This document shows, piece by piece, positions 17,446 through 24,966 of a DNA stretch of 57,559 nt (positions are counted from its first letter, which is position 1; each line of letters starts with the position of its first letter). A program made the position numbers and the translations under genes. The stretch covers positions 1 to 57,559 of the forward strand of contig JAGUVT010000033.1 in NCBI GenBank assembly GCA_020062745.1, in the 5' to 3' direction. This DNA comes from Deltaproteobacteria bacterium (lineage in GTDB: Bacteria > Bacillota > Desulfotomaculia > Desulfotomaculales > JAGUVT01). Under the pieces are notes generated by a model that had not been told where the DNA came from, did not search any database, and saw nothing but the letters and a program-made list of their open reading frames with translations.

Positions 17446-18225
17446 ATGAGCGAAATTTTAGTAAAAATAAAGCGCCAGGACGGCCCGAAGTCCAAATCCT
17501 ATTGGGAAGAATTTAAAGTCCCGCTGAAAACCAATATGAATGTGATCTCAATACTTATGGAAATCCAAAAGAACCCGGTAAACGCCAAAGGGCAGCAAAC
17601 CGTTCCGGTAGTGTGGGACTGCAACTGTCTGGAAGAAGTCTGCGGCGCCTGCACCATGGTTATAAACGGGGTGCCCAGGCAGGCCTGCGCCGCCCTGGTC
17701 AAAGACTTGAAACAGCCGATAGTTTTAAGGCCTTTAACCAAGTTTCCGGTGGTAAGGGATTTAATGGTAGACCGGAACGTAATGTTTGAAAACTTGAAAA
17801 AAATCCAGGGCTGGATTCCCATTGACGGAACCTACGACCTGGGGCCGGGACCCAGGATAGCTCCCGCCAGGCGGGACGAAGCCTATCCCATAGCCACCTG
17901 CATGACCTGCGGCTGCTGCATGGAAGCCTGCCCCAACGTCAACAGCAGGACCACCTACATCGGCCCGGCGGCCATAGCGCAGGCAAAACTCTTCAACACC
18001 CACCCCACCGGGGCCATGAACAAGGAAGAGCGGCTGGACGCCGTCGCCGGCGACGGTGGTATCGTGGACTGCGGCAACGCCCAGAACTGCGAACGGGTAT
18101 GCCCGAAACTTATCCCGCTGGTCTCCATCATCGCCGAAATGAACCGGGAAACAGTTTTCCGCGGCTTCACCCGCTGGCTCAAAGGCAAGCCGCAAAAAGC
18201 CGCCTTCGACGAACCCATCGGCTAA
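17446..18225 (+). CDS. sdhB: Succinate dehydrogenase/fumarate reductase iron-sulfur subunit
   Basis: SdhB carries the [2Fe-2S], [4Fe-4S] and [3Fe-4S] relay of complex II. The plant-ferredoxin type cluster is bound by the Cys set in CNCLEEVCGACT and the later RQAC. The C-terminal clusters use CMTCGCCMEACP and the set CGNAQNCERVCP. ATG at 17446 follows AGGAGG. The ORF opening at 17416 would add ten basic residues without support. A strong terminator follows the gene. Confidence 0.96.
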   Translation: MSEILVKIKRQDGPKSKSYWEEFKVPLKTNMNVISILMEIQKNPVNAKGQQTVPVVWDCNCLEEVCGACTMVINGVPRQACAALVKDLKQPIVLRPLTKFPVVRDLMVDRNVMFENLKKIQGWIPIDGTYDLGPGPRIAPARRDEAYPIATCMTCGCCMEACPNVNSRTTYIGPAAIAQAKLFNTHPTGAMNKEERLDAVAGDGGIVDCGNAQNCERVCPKLIPLVSIIAEMNRETVFRGFTRWLKGKPQKAAFDEPIG

Positions 18226-18250
18226 GACACACAGTGACACATGTTGTTTA

Positions 18251-18279
18251 AACCCCCTCCAACGCAAAGGGGGTTTTTT
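18251..18279 (+). terminator. Rho-independent terminator of sdhCAB
   Basis: Arms CCCCCT and AGGGGG close a short loop and are followed by six Ts, 25 bases after the sdhB stop. Confidence 0.9.
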
Positions 18280-18309
18280 GTTGAAGCGGCACTGTGTGAA
18301 CCATACTCC

Positions 18310-18330
18310 AACCGGTGACAGTCACCGGTT
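18310..18330. repeat. Perfect 10-bp inverted repeat at the end of a TM2 gene
   Basis: AACCGGTGAC and its exact complement GTCACCGGTT flank a single central A. The last base overlaps the stop codon of the DUF6114-like/TM2 gene. It lacks a T-run on either side. It may be a weak terminator or a remnant of the GTGACAG/CTGTCAC repeat family also seen at the end of the paralogous gene. Confidence 0.6.
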
Positions 18331-18980
18331 CAGAAGGTAGATTCAATCTCATCCCGCCCGGTTTCCACGACGGGGTCTTCGGTGTACATCCGGTACAAGG
18401 CATTGATGCCCAAGCGAAAGTTGGCGTCCCTTACGGCCATGGGAACGAGAAAAGCATCAACCAGCCACCAGAAGACAAGCACCCATTTGACCAGGGATGA
18501 TATGAACATGACGGCAAAGAACAAAGACATCAGCCCGGCCCGCCAGTAGTGCCCAAGGTAGTAGCGGTGTCCGCCGCCAAGCCCGGTAAACAGCCACAGC
18601 ACCCAGGCGCCGGGCAGGCTTCTGCCCCGTACGGCCAGCTCGCCCCGCACCACTTTTGCCTCTTCTTCCGTAAGCTCCACAAACTTTTCCGGCCGGGACT
18701 GCCAGGCGACGGCCAGGGCGCCGCCTGCAACCCCCAGCACGTCGCCCGCAATCAGGCCGCCCTGAGAACCGGCAAAGGAAATAACCGACAGGACCATGAT
18801 AGAGACGCCCAGCGCAGTGTGCGCCTGCGGGTAAAATAGAAGCAGGAGAGCCAGCACCCACATCAAAAGGCCGACGGCCATGCCCATATTCAACATATGC
18901 GCTCCCACCCGAAACATCGCCGCACCGCCGATAAGGGTAAAAACAGCAGCGGCGACGGGCCGCTGCGCATGACTGAACAT
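18330..18980 (-). CDS. DUF6114-like plus TM2-domain membrane protein, copy A
   Basis: This 216-residue membrane protein has two parts. Residues 1-90 hold hydrophobic segments with the pattern RPVAAAVFTLIGGAAM and LALLLLFYPQAHTALGV, which resembles DUF6114 proteins of Actinobacteria. Residues 115-190 are a TM2 domain (WLFTGLGGGHRYYLGHYWRAGLMSL) followed by DAFLVP. The linker holds an ELTEEEAKVVRGEL segment. It is paralogous to the gene at 20640-21374, which has an extra loop in each half. ATG at 18980 follows AGAGGT. In Actinobacteria DUF6114 genes sit beside DUF6230 genes, which also occur here. The function is unknown. Confidence 0.75.
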   Translation of the reverse strand: MFSHAQRPVAAAVFTLIGGAAMFRVGAHMLNMGMAVGLLMWVLALLLLFYPQAHTALGVSIMVLSVISFAGSQGGLIAGDVLGVAGGALAVAWQSRPEKFVELTEEEAKVVRGELAVRGRSLPGAWVLWLFTGLGGGHRYYLGHYWRAGLMSLFFAVMFISSLVKWVLVFWWLVDAFLVPMAVRDANFRLGINALYRMYTEDPVVETGRDEIESTF

Positions 18981-19129
18981 GTCTATTAAATACCTCTTCT
19001 TATCACAGGCAATATACTGATCACAATTTATGCCGGGACGCTCTTGTTGGTGTGCCCCAATCCTTTAAAACAGCTACAATAAATATTTACCTGCCTGCTT
19101 AAATATCCAAACCGCCCCCGAATAAACAA

Positions 19130-19165
19130 AAAAAGAGCGGGGATTTACCCCATTCTTTTTGTAGT
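19130..19165 (-). terminator. Terminator after the Uma2 gene
   Basis: On the minus strand GGGG-TAAA-CCCC (19139-19152) is followed by a short spacer and seven Ts. It lies just beyond the stop of the Uma2-family gene. Confidence 0.6.
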
Positions 19166-19193
19166 ATTTCTATATCAAATTTCACCAGCCGTT

Positions 19194-19784
19194 TCATTCC
19201 GTAAAAATTTCTTTTAAATTTATTTCCAGTCCGTCGAAAACGCCCACCCCTACCTTATCATTCCGCGCATATATTTCAGCCCTTCCATACTTAGTGTACC
19301 CTGCCAGCTTATAGACCATTACAATTTCATCTGCCGGATGGACTATCCAGTACTCCTTTACTCCATGCCTTTCATACAAAGCCAGTTTCTCTATATAATC
19401 CATTGATGCCGTTGACGGAGAAACAATTTCGACGACTAAATCCGGGCTGCCCTTGCAACCTTTGTCGTCCAGCTTGGACTTGTCGCAGACCACAACCAGA
19501 TCCGGTTGAACGACCGTTTTTATCTCCTCATCCTTTTCATCTCCCTCGGGCAGCCTTACATCAAACGGAGCTCCGTAGACTTCACAATCTTTGCCTTTTA
19601 AAAAATTATAAAACTCGCTCAACAGCGCCGCCAATACTTTCTGATGCCTCCTGGACGGCGCCGGAGCCATACCATAGGCAACTCCGCCTATCAACTCCCA
19701 CCTTTCTGAATCAGGCCAGTTCAAGTAATCTTTGTAGCTGTATTTTTTATCTTCTCTCTTTTCAGGGTACATCATCAATGTCAT
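19194..19784 (-). CDS. Uma2-family (DUF820) endonuclease-like protein
   Basis: This 196-residue protein belongs to the Uma2/DUF820 group of PD-(D/E)XK fold proteins. The core QPDLVVVCD, PDLVVEIVSPSTAS and KEYWIVHP segments are present. The Glu of VEIVSPST and the preceding Asp are candidate metal ligands. Many genomes carry dozens of copies, often near mobile or toxin-antitoxin genes, and the cellular role is unsettled. The start may be 19784 or the ATG at 19775, which has a better-placed GGGGATGA site. It lies between the two DUF6114-like/TM2 paralogues. Confidence 0.85.
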   Translation of the reverse strand: MTLMMYPEKREDKKYSYKDYLNWPDSERWELIGGVAYGMAPAPSRRHQKVLAALLSEFYNFLKGKDCEVYGAPFDVRLPEGDEKDEEIKTVVQPDLVVVCDKSKLDDKGCKGSPDLVVEIVSPSTASMDYIEKLALYERHGVKEYWIVHPADEIVMVYKLAGYTKYGRAEIYARNDKVGVGVFDGLEINLKEIFTE

Positions 19785-19876
19785 CCCCGTTTTACTTCCG
19801 GATAAACAATATTAAGCCATATCCTGCTAATTTATAGTTTACCACAAACCATCACTTTACAAAACACCCCTGTGAA

Positions 19877-19909
19877 AGCAAAGCCCGGGTTGTATTCCCG
19901 GGTTGCTTG
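19877..19909. terminator. Hairpin downstream of the RelE-type gene
   Basis: GCCCGGG and CCCGGG with flanking AAGC/GCTT form a strong stem with a 7-base loop, just past the toxin gene stop. The T-run is poor, so termination is only possible. Confidence 0.45.
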
Positions 19910-19924
19910 TATATATCTTTCATT

Positions 19925-20227
19925 TCATCTAAGTGTTTCTTTAAGCAACTGGCGCCCATGCCCTACAAACATTATTAATATCTGATTTTGCTCCTCTGTA
20001 AAATTATAAATAACCCGATAATTACCTACTAAAATCTCTCGATATAGTAAATTGGACAACTCAGGCACTACACGACCCATTTGTGGGAAATATGTAAGTT
20101 TTGAAACTGCACTTTGAATGTTTTCGACTTGTATCCGGGCATATTGAATCGAATCCCTGGCTATAAATGAATAAATCTCCTGCAAATCGTTGAGTGCCCG
20201 TAATGTCCATTTTATTTTCCGAACCAC
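19925..20227 (-). CDS. RelE/ParE-family toxin
   Basis: This 100-residue protein matches the RelE/ParE fold. It has an N-terminal basic helix, VRKIKWTLRALNDLQEIYSFIA, and the conserved FPQMGRVVPEL and REILVGNYRVIY segments, ending with VGHGRQLLK. RelE members cleave mRNA on the ribosome and ParE members attack gyrase. The sequence does not decide which applies. It overlaps the upstream antitoxin gene by 16 bases, so both are read from one mRNA. Confidence 0.85.
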   Translation of the reverse strand: MVRKIKWTLRALNDLQEIYSFIARDSIQYARIQVENIQSAVSKLTYFPQMGRVVPELSNLLYREILVGNYRVIYNFTEEQNQILIMFVGHGRQLLKETLR

Positions 20228-20400
20228 TCAGAAGTCTCCCTGACTACTTCCTCATGTGAGACAAGTCGGCCCTCACGAACATCCTTTTCTGCAGCCTCGA
20301 TTTTCTGCCTGAGATAAAGCCGGTACATAACCTCATCGATGTCTACTTCCTCCGGCAAATCCTTTATCAGTTCAAGAATTTGCTGTTTAGCAATAATCAT
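20212..20400 (-). CDS. Antitoxin partner of the RelE/ParE toxin
   Basis: This 62-residue acidic protein reads MIIAKQQILELIKDLPEEVDI near its start and ends SEWFGK. It is placed directly upstream of and overlapping the toxin, the standard antitoxin position. The length and the helix-rich profile fit a short type II antitoxin. I could not assign it firmly to RelB, ParD or Phd. ATG at 20400 follows AAAGGAGGG. A sigma-A-like promoter lies at 20449-20477. Confidence 0.8.
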   Translation of the reverse strand: MIIAKQQILELIKDLPEEVDIDEVMYRLYLRQKIEAAEKDVREGRLVSHEEVVRETSEWFGK

Positions 20401-20448
20401 AAATACCCTCCTTTCTAAAGTTGAGAACTGCGTGGTACTGAATATCTA

Positions 20449-20477
20449 ATTATCTATATAATACAACATAACAGCAA
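20449..20477 (-). promoter_or_regulatory. Promoter of the RelE-type toxin-antitoxin operon
   Basis: The minus strand has TTGCTG (20472-20477), 17 bases, then GATAAT (20449-20454). The spacer contains TTATGTTGTATTAT, nearly the same as in the hicB and DUF433 promoters. Confidence 0.55.
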
Positions 20478-20511
20478 GCCAGGTAAACTGATTTTATTTA
20501 ATTCTGTCAAA

Positions 20512-20545
20512 GAAACAAAAAAGCGGGAGAGGAATGCTCCCGCTT
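20512..20545 (-). terminator. Terminator of the DUF6230-like/TM2 operon
   Basis: Arms AAGCGGGAG and CTCCCGCTT pair perfectly over a 7-base loop. On the minus strand they are followed by TTTTTTG. This ends transcription from 24 kb leftward through the TM2 gene. Confidence 0.85.
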
Positions 20546-20582
20546 CTTATATCATCATAAACGATGACGGCTGATTACCTAT

Positions 20583-20643
20583 AGATTGCTTCGCTGTACT
20601 CGCAATGACAATAAAGGCGTGACAGAGAACCGTCCCCTGTCAC
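20583..20643. repeat. Two dispersed repeat fragments at the end of the TM2 gene
   Basis: The first part (20583-20614) contains GATTGCTTCG and CGCAATGACAATAA, half of the palindromic element at 47968-48048. The second (20619-20643) runs GTGACAG, then AGAACCGTCCC, then CTGTCAC and recurs inverted at 33017-33037. The TM2 gene stop codon (20640-20642) lies inside it. Confidence 0.75.
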
Positions 20644-21374
20644 AGTCCGACGCTTTCGGCTTCGGTTTCGACGACGGCGCCTTCGGTGTGCATCTGCTTC
20701 AGGGAGAGGATGCCGAGGCGGAAGTTGGCGTCTTTAACGGCCATCGGGAGCAGGAAGGCGTCCACCAGCCACCAGATGATCAGAATAAGGGGAACACCCA
20801 GGGCCAGCACAAGCATGATGATGTCCTTCGGCTGCGGGCGCACGATCAGCAGCACGCGGTAGCCCGCCGCGATCGCAAAGAACAGAGACATCAGGCCGGC
20901 CCGCCAGTAGTGGCCCGTGTAGTAGCGGTGGCCGCCGCCAAGGCCGGTGAAGAGCCACAGCGCCCAGGCGGCGGGCAGGCTTTTGCCCCGTCCGGCCAGC
21001 TCGCCCTGCACTACTTGCGCTTCCTCCTCCGTAAGCTCCACTTTCTTTTCCGGCTGGGGCTGCCAGGCGATGGCCAGGGCGCCGCCGATAATGCCCAGCA
21101 CACTGCCGACAATTAAACCGCCCAGGGCGCCGACGAAGGAAAAGACCGACAGGGCGATGATGAAGACGCCCAGCACGGTGTGCGCCTGCGGGTAAAACAG
21201 GAGCAACAGCGCCAGCACCCACACCAGAAGGCCGATGGCCATGCCGAGCATGGTGGTGGCCGTATTGGAAAAGAAAATGAGCTTCAGCATCTGCGCCCCG
21301 ACCCAGAGCATCGCCGCGCCGCCGAAGAAGGTAAAAATAGCAGCGGCGGTGGGCCGCTGCTTATGACTGAACAT
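20640..21374 (-). CDS. DUF6114-like plus TM2-domain membrane protein, copy B
   Basis: This 244-residue paralogue of the 18330-18980 product shares long stretches with it, such as LALLLLFYPQAHTVLGV and WLFTGLGGGHRYY. The first ~95 residues are DUF6114-like, with four hydrophobic segments. The C-terminal part is a TM2 domain with an inserted loop (RPQPKDIIM) between its helices. ATG at 21374 has a GAGGT site at the same distance as in copy A. It is about 100 bases behind the exported DUF6230-like gene and shares its terminator, so the two are probably an operon. A channel, scaffold or export role is guesswork. Confidence 0.78.
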   Translation of the reverse strand: MFSHKQRPTAAAIFTFFGGAAMLWVGAQMLKLIFFSNTATTMLGMAIGLLVWVLALLLLFYPQAHTVLGVFIIALSVFSFVGALGGLIVGSVLGIIGGALAIAWQPQPEKKVELTEEEAQVVQGELAGRGKSLPAAWALWLFTGLGGGHRYYTGHYWRAGLMSLFFAIAAGYRVLLIVRPQPKDIIMLVLALGVPLILIIWWLVDAFLLPMAVKDANFRLGILSLKQMHTEGAVVETEAESVGL

Positions 21375-21475
21375 ATCTTTCAAAACACCTCTTCTTTTAA
21401 AAATAATTGTTTAAATAAAAAGGGAACCGGGCAATACATAAAACGGGCTTAACTTAATTCATGTCTCAAGCAAGA

Positions 21476-22390
21476 TTAGCTCTGCGGCAAAGTGTCAAGC
21501 GGATCCGCCGGCAGAGGTGTGTTAGCAGGCATTTCCGTAGTCTCGTCGGTGTCGGTCGGGTCGACGATAATCCGCAGCCGCATGGCCGGGATGGAAATGT
21601 TGCCCGCATAGAGCATATGGGTGTTGATGGTCGCGTTGGTCAGCTTCATGTCGTAACTGCTATCGGTCAGAGAACCCGCGTCATCAGCATAAATACCATC
21701 CGGGTCGGCGGAGATGTAGACGTCAGGAATGATTTCCGTCGACTGGTTGCCAGGCGTACCCGGATCGAGGTCTACGCCCTTGGCCAGCGGCTGGCGCAGG
21801 TAGTTGGTGTCGGTCTGCCCGGGTGTCTTGGGCCCAAACGGCAGAGGCAGCCCGGTGTTCTGGCTCGGGCCCTGCTCGTCGACCAGCAGGCCGTGGAAGT
21901 CTGCAACGTCCGCCACCAGGCCGTCGATATTCAGGGTCAGGTAGCCGCCGGTAACGGGAGTGCCCAGGTCGCCGCCCTTGATCCAAACTCTTACCTTGTC
22001 GAAGGGTAGCGCGATGGCGCTCAGCCCCTGGATGTCCTTGGTCAGGGTCAGGTCGGTGATCACAGCGCCCTTCAAGGTGACGATGCCCAGCGGGTAGGTG
22101 TCCTGCTTCTCCGTGCCGTCACCCCAGTCGCTATTCGAATACTGCGCATAAACATCACTCAGCGTGTAGCTGGTGTCGTTGGTCGTCAAACCGAGCAGGA
22201 AGCCGCCGCCCAGGATCTGATCGGCGTAAATGTCGAAGCCGCCGATGCCGGTAATCGGGAAGGCGAAGGCGATGCCCGAAAGGATGAACGCGGCAATGAT
22301 CATGGCCAGCACCAGGAAGCCGGCGAGAAAAGAAATCATGAAACGCTTGCGGTGAAAATAACTGCCCGCCACTAGAGTCATTATTCTCAT
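21476..22390 (-). CDS. Exported DUF6230-like protein, single-unit form
   Basis: This ~300-residue protein has one N-terminal hydrophobic segment (about residues 18-45) and a large Asp/Gly/Thr-rich extracytoplasmic part. Three landmarks match DUF6230 as I know it from Actinobacteria: GFDIYADQI after the signal anchor, VTLKGAVITDLTLTKDI, and MLYAGNISIPAMRLRIIVDP near the end. It is followed by a DUF6114-like/TM2 gene, the same pairing as in Actinobacteria. ATG at 22381 is better spaced from GGAGGT than ATG at 22390. About 240 bases upstream lies a promoter, candidate riboswitch and terminator. The function is unknown. Confidence 0.7.
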   Translation of the reverse strand: MRIMTLVAGSYFHRKRFMISFLAGFLVLAMIIAAFILSGIAFAFPITGIGGFDIYADQILGGGFLLGLTTNDTSYTLSDVYAQYSNSDWGDGTEKQDTYPLGIVTLKGAVITDLTLTKDIQGLSAIALPFDKVRVWIKGGDLGTPVTGGYLTLNIDGLVADVADFHGLLVDEQGPSQNTGLPLPFGPKTPGQTDTNYLRQPLAKGVDLDPGTPGNQSTEIIPDVYISADPDGIYADDAGSLTDSSYDMKLTNATINTHMLYAGNISIPAMRLRIIVDPTDTDETTEMPANTPLPADPLDTLPQS

Positions 22391-22626
22391 TACCTCCTTT
22401 TTTTTAGCTGTCAGCTATTAGCTGAAAGCTGTTAGCTGTGAGAGAAAAGGTAACACAATCTAATCATCTAATCTACTTTTAATCTGCTTTTGCCCGTTTG
22501 TCTGCCCGGTTCCCATAACTGGAAATACTGTCAGTGGTTTTTTGTTAATCACCCCTTTCAAGCAAACGATAGAAGGGAAAAAACATATTCTTTCTCCCGG
22601 ATTCTTCATTTGTAATCAGTCAGCTA
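22391..22626 (-). other. Leader downstream of the candidate riboswitch
   Basis: This stretch has no supportable gene. It includes a GGAGGT ribosome site next to the start codon and a repeat-like segment with AGCTGACAGCT and AGCTATTAGCTG units at 22405-22440. A GTG-initiated 30-codon frame near 22555 was considered but its start lies inside its own ribosome-site-like sequence. Confidence 0.4.
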
Positions 22627-22666
22627 AATAAAAAACGCAACCAAAACCAATTCATCGGCCGGTTGC
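22627..22666 (-). terminator. Intrinsic terminator overlapping the candidate aptamer
   Basis: On the minus strand GCAACC (22661-22666) pairs with GGTTGC (22637-22642), then GTTTTTT. The 5' arm is inside the conserved 3' core of the candidate aptamer, so folding of one excludes the other, as in an expression platform. It could also simply terminate the upstream gene. Confidence 0.7.
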
Positions 22667-22728
22667 ACCACTTTCTCCGTGCGGTATAAGGCGCCCATAT
22701 ACTAACCGCACTTCTTCGAATCCGAATG
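22653..22728 (-). promoter_or_regulatory. Candidate cyclic-di-GMP-II riboswitch aptamer
   Basis: The minus strand over 76 bases has the order of elements known for c-di-GMP-II aptamers. They are a P1 strand CATTCGG, a GGTTAGTATAT stretch, GGGCGC, a short stem region, then GTGCAACCGGCC and the P1 return strand CCGATG. GTGCAACCGRCC is the most conserved part of that class. GCGCC can pair with GGTGC, and P1 pairs with one bulged U. A TTGACA promoter puts the transcript start at P1, and a terminator follows. The match is from memory, not from a covariance search. Confidence 0.5.
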
Positions 22729-22737
22729 TTCAATTAA

Positions 22738-22766
22738 AACGTAATATATTTCTGATAATTTGTCAA
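22738..22766 (-). promoter_or_regulatory. Promoter before the candidate riboswitch
   Basis: TTGACA (22761-22766) is followed after 17 bases by TACGTT (22738-22743), a perfect -35 with a poor -10. The predicted start site coincides with the first base-paired strand of the candidate aptamer. Confidence 0.5.
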
Positions 22767-22813
22767 GTCCTATTTTTCAGAAAATTTATGATTAAAGAAT
22801 TATCCTTCCACTG

Positions 22814-24052
22814 CTACGGATTGATCACCAGCCTGATCCGCACCTTCTGTAAAGTGAAGGTGTCGGCCGTGACGGTGTGGGCGTTGAAGCGGAAGTCGGT
22901 CATTTCAAAAATATTCGAACTGTTATAGAGGTAAACCGGATCTACTGTGGCGTAGTTGTCGGAATAATAAACATTGCCTTGAACAGTGGTACCGCGCAGG
23001 CCGCTGGCCAGAATCGTCAGGTTTTCCGCGGAAGAAGCGGGTGTAGCCCCGTCGGACCTGATCCACAGGCGGATCTTGTTTATGGGGCTGCCGTAGTCCA
23101 CGTCCCTGGTGAAGATGAGATCGTTAGTAAATTCAGGGGCGGCAAAGTCGAATCCGGCCATGTCGTAGGTGTCCTGCTCGGCAGTGTCGGCGCTGGCGGG
23201 GTACTGCTGGAAGTACACCGATTCAACCACCCGGGAGGAAGCCACGGCAAAGCCGCCGACGCCGGGAATGGGGAACACGTCGTCGCCGGGTAAGGACTCG
23301 CTCGAGGTTTTCTCAGGCACTTCCCGGCTTTCCGTCGGGTCGATGATGAAACGGAAGCGCATGTTGGGAATGGAAAGACCGCCCGCATAGAGCATATGCG
23401 TATTGATCTGCGGGGCGGTCAGGATCAATTCGTCGGTGTAGAGGTTGTCCGGATCGGCGCTGATATAGACGCTGTTTATCACCGGGTTGCCGTGGCGCAG
23501 ATAATTGGTGCCGCCGTCGTCGGTGAAGGGGTAAGGCAGCCCGCCGGAAGCCGCGGCCGGGCCGTTTTCATCCACTACCAGTTTCTTTAAGTCAATGGTT
23601 CTCGCCGCCACGCCGGTGATGTTCAGGGTAAGGTAGTCGCCGGTGGCCGGGGTGCCGCCGTCGCCGCCCCGGATCCAGAACCGTACGGCGTCGAAAGGCA
23701 GGCCGATGGTGCTCAAGCCCCTGATGTCCTTGGCAAAGGTCAGGTTGGTGGCGGCGGCCCTCTTCAACACCACCAGCAGCACCGGGTACCTGTCGGCCTT
23801 TTTCGTCCCGCCGGGCCATTCGCCGGTGGCGTAAACGTCATTTAAGGAAGGCGAAGTGTCGCTTGTGGTCAGGGCCATTAAAAAGCCGTCGCCGACGATC
23901 TGGTCGGCGTAGACGACGCCGCCGCCGATGTTCGCTATGGGAAAGGCAAAGCCGGCGGCGGCCAGGATCAGAAAAAAGACAAGCAAACACAGCAAACCGC
24001 CGGCGGCGGCGATGAGAAAACGTTTCCGGTTAAAGTTGCCGACTGCCGCCAC
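22814..24052 (-). CDS. Exported DUF6230-like protein, tandem two-unit form
   Basis: This ~412-residue protein has an N-terminal signal anchor followed by AFPIANIGGGVVYADQI. The first unit parallels the 21476-22390 product, with KDIRGLSTIGLPFDAVRFWIRG and MLYAGGLSIPNMRF. A second, diverged unit starts near FPIPGVGGFAVASSRVV and ends FTLQKVRIRLVINP. I chose GTG at 24052. It has AGGGGGG 8 bases upstream and lines up with the paralogue (NFNRKRF against YFHRKRF). Starts at 24097 or 24103 would add a short basic extension. No cell-wall sorting motif is visible. Confidence 0.7.
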   Translation of the reverse strand: MAAVGNFNRKRFLIAAAGGLLCLLVFFLILAAAGFAFPIANIGGGVVYADQIVGDGFLMALTTSDTSPSLNDVYATGEWPGGTKKADRYPVLLVVLKRAAATNLTFAKDIRGLSTIGLPFDAVRFWIRGGDGGTPATGDYLTLNITGVAARTIDLKKLVVDENGPAAASGGLPYPFTDDGGTNYLRHGNPVINSVYISADPDNLYTDELILTAPQINTHMLYAGGLSIPNMRFRFIIDPTESREVPEKTSSESLPGDDVFPIPGVGGFAVASSRVVESVYFQQYPASADTAEQDTYDMAGFDFAAPEFTNDLIFTRDVDYGSPINKIRLWIRSDGATPASSAENLTILASGLRGTTVQGNVYYSDNYATVDPVYLYNSSNIFEMTDFRFNAHTVTADTFTLQKVRIRLVINP

Positions 24053-24345
24053 GATAAAAACCCCCCTGCCGTTCTTCAACAATACCTCAACCGCCATTAT
24101 CACCGTTCCTTTTTTTTATTTCAATTTCCATTTTAAGCCGGAAAACATTCACTAGCTCGTCGAACATCCCGTTTTCTCCATTACAGTACCATATTTTTTA
24201 GAGCTTGTCTATCATTTATCGCAAAATTCTTATAAATAACAGATGGAATTTTTTTGTGAGGCATGATTGTCTAATAGCTTATAGCTTTTAAGCCGGTTTT
24301 GGTATAAAATAAAGTTTGTCAATTACTTAACGGAGGTATTATTAA

Positions 24346-24966
24346 ATGAAAGTACTGGCTTTAAACGGCAGCCACCGCAAAGGGAAGAATACCGCCGCCA
24401 TGCTGCGCCTGGCGCTGGCGGAGGTGGAGGCGGCGGGCATCGAAACGGAACTGATCGAGATCACCGACTTAAACATCCGCCCCTGCCTTTCCTGCAACCA
24501 CTGCCTGCAGCAGCCGGCCTGCCGCATCACCGGCGACGACATGGCCCGGCTGGCGGAAAAAATGCTGGCGGCGCAGGGGATAGTGCTGGGCAGCCCGGTG
24601 TATTTCGGCAACGTCACCGGCCTTCTAAAGATTTTTATGGACCGCACCCGCTGGATGCACATGACCGCCAACCTTTTGGAGGGAAAAATCGGGGCCGCCG
24701 TGGCCCACGCCGGGCTGCGCAACGGCGGCCAGGAGATGACGCTTTTGATCCTGGAGCGGTTTTTGAAGGCGCAGGGTCTGTTTGTAGTGGACGACCGGGA
24801 GCCTGAAGGCGGGATCTACAACGTGGGCGCCGCCGGCAGCCTGTATGCCGGGCTGGAGAACGGCGCCGTCCGCTGGCGCCGGAATGTGACGGAAGACGCG
24901 CTGGCAGTGCATTCCTGCCGCCAGTTGGGGCGAAACCTGGCCAAAAAGGTGCAGGAGCTTATTTAA
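24346..24966 (+). CDS. NAD(P)H-dependent FMN oxidoreductase (flavodoxin-like)
   Basis: This 206-residue protein has the FMN phosphate loop ALNGSHRKGKNT and the flavodoxin-fold segment VLGSPVYFGNVTGLLKIFMDR. Residues CLSCNHC and CRITGDDM mark the iron-sulfur-flavoprotein-like/NADPH-FMN-reductase group, with Cys at about 46, 49 and 52. ATG at 24346 follows GGAGGT, and TGGTATAAA upstream could be an extended -10. It is convergent with the HicA gene. Its substrate cannot be told. Confidence 0.85.
   Translation: MKVLALNGSHRKGKNTAAMLRLALAEVEAAGIETELIEITDLNIRPCLSCNHCLQQPACRITGDDMARLAEKMLAAQGIVLGSPVYFGNVTGLLKIFMDRTRWMHMTANLLEGKIGAAVAHAGLRNGGQEMTLLILERFLKAQGLFVVDDREPEGGIYNVGAAGSLYAGLENGAVRWRRNVTEDALAVHSCRQLGRNLAKKVQELI

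Noticed and set aside
22470-22570. A GTG-initiated 30-codon ORF in the leader of the exported protein gene
   Set aside because: The GTG lies inside the only ribosome-site-like sequence, and the predicted peptide has no recognisable features.
22627-22728. Cyclic-di-GMP-I (GEMM) riboswitch
   Set aside because: Some of the sequence (CCGCACGG, ACCGGCCG) resembles it, but the GGACGCAAAGCC segment needed for the type I aptamer is absent. Type II fits better.
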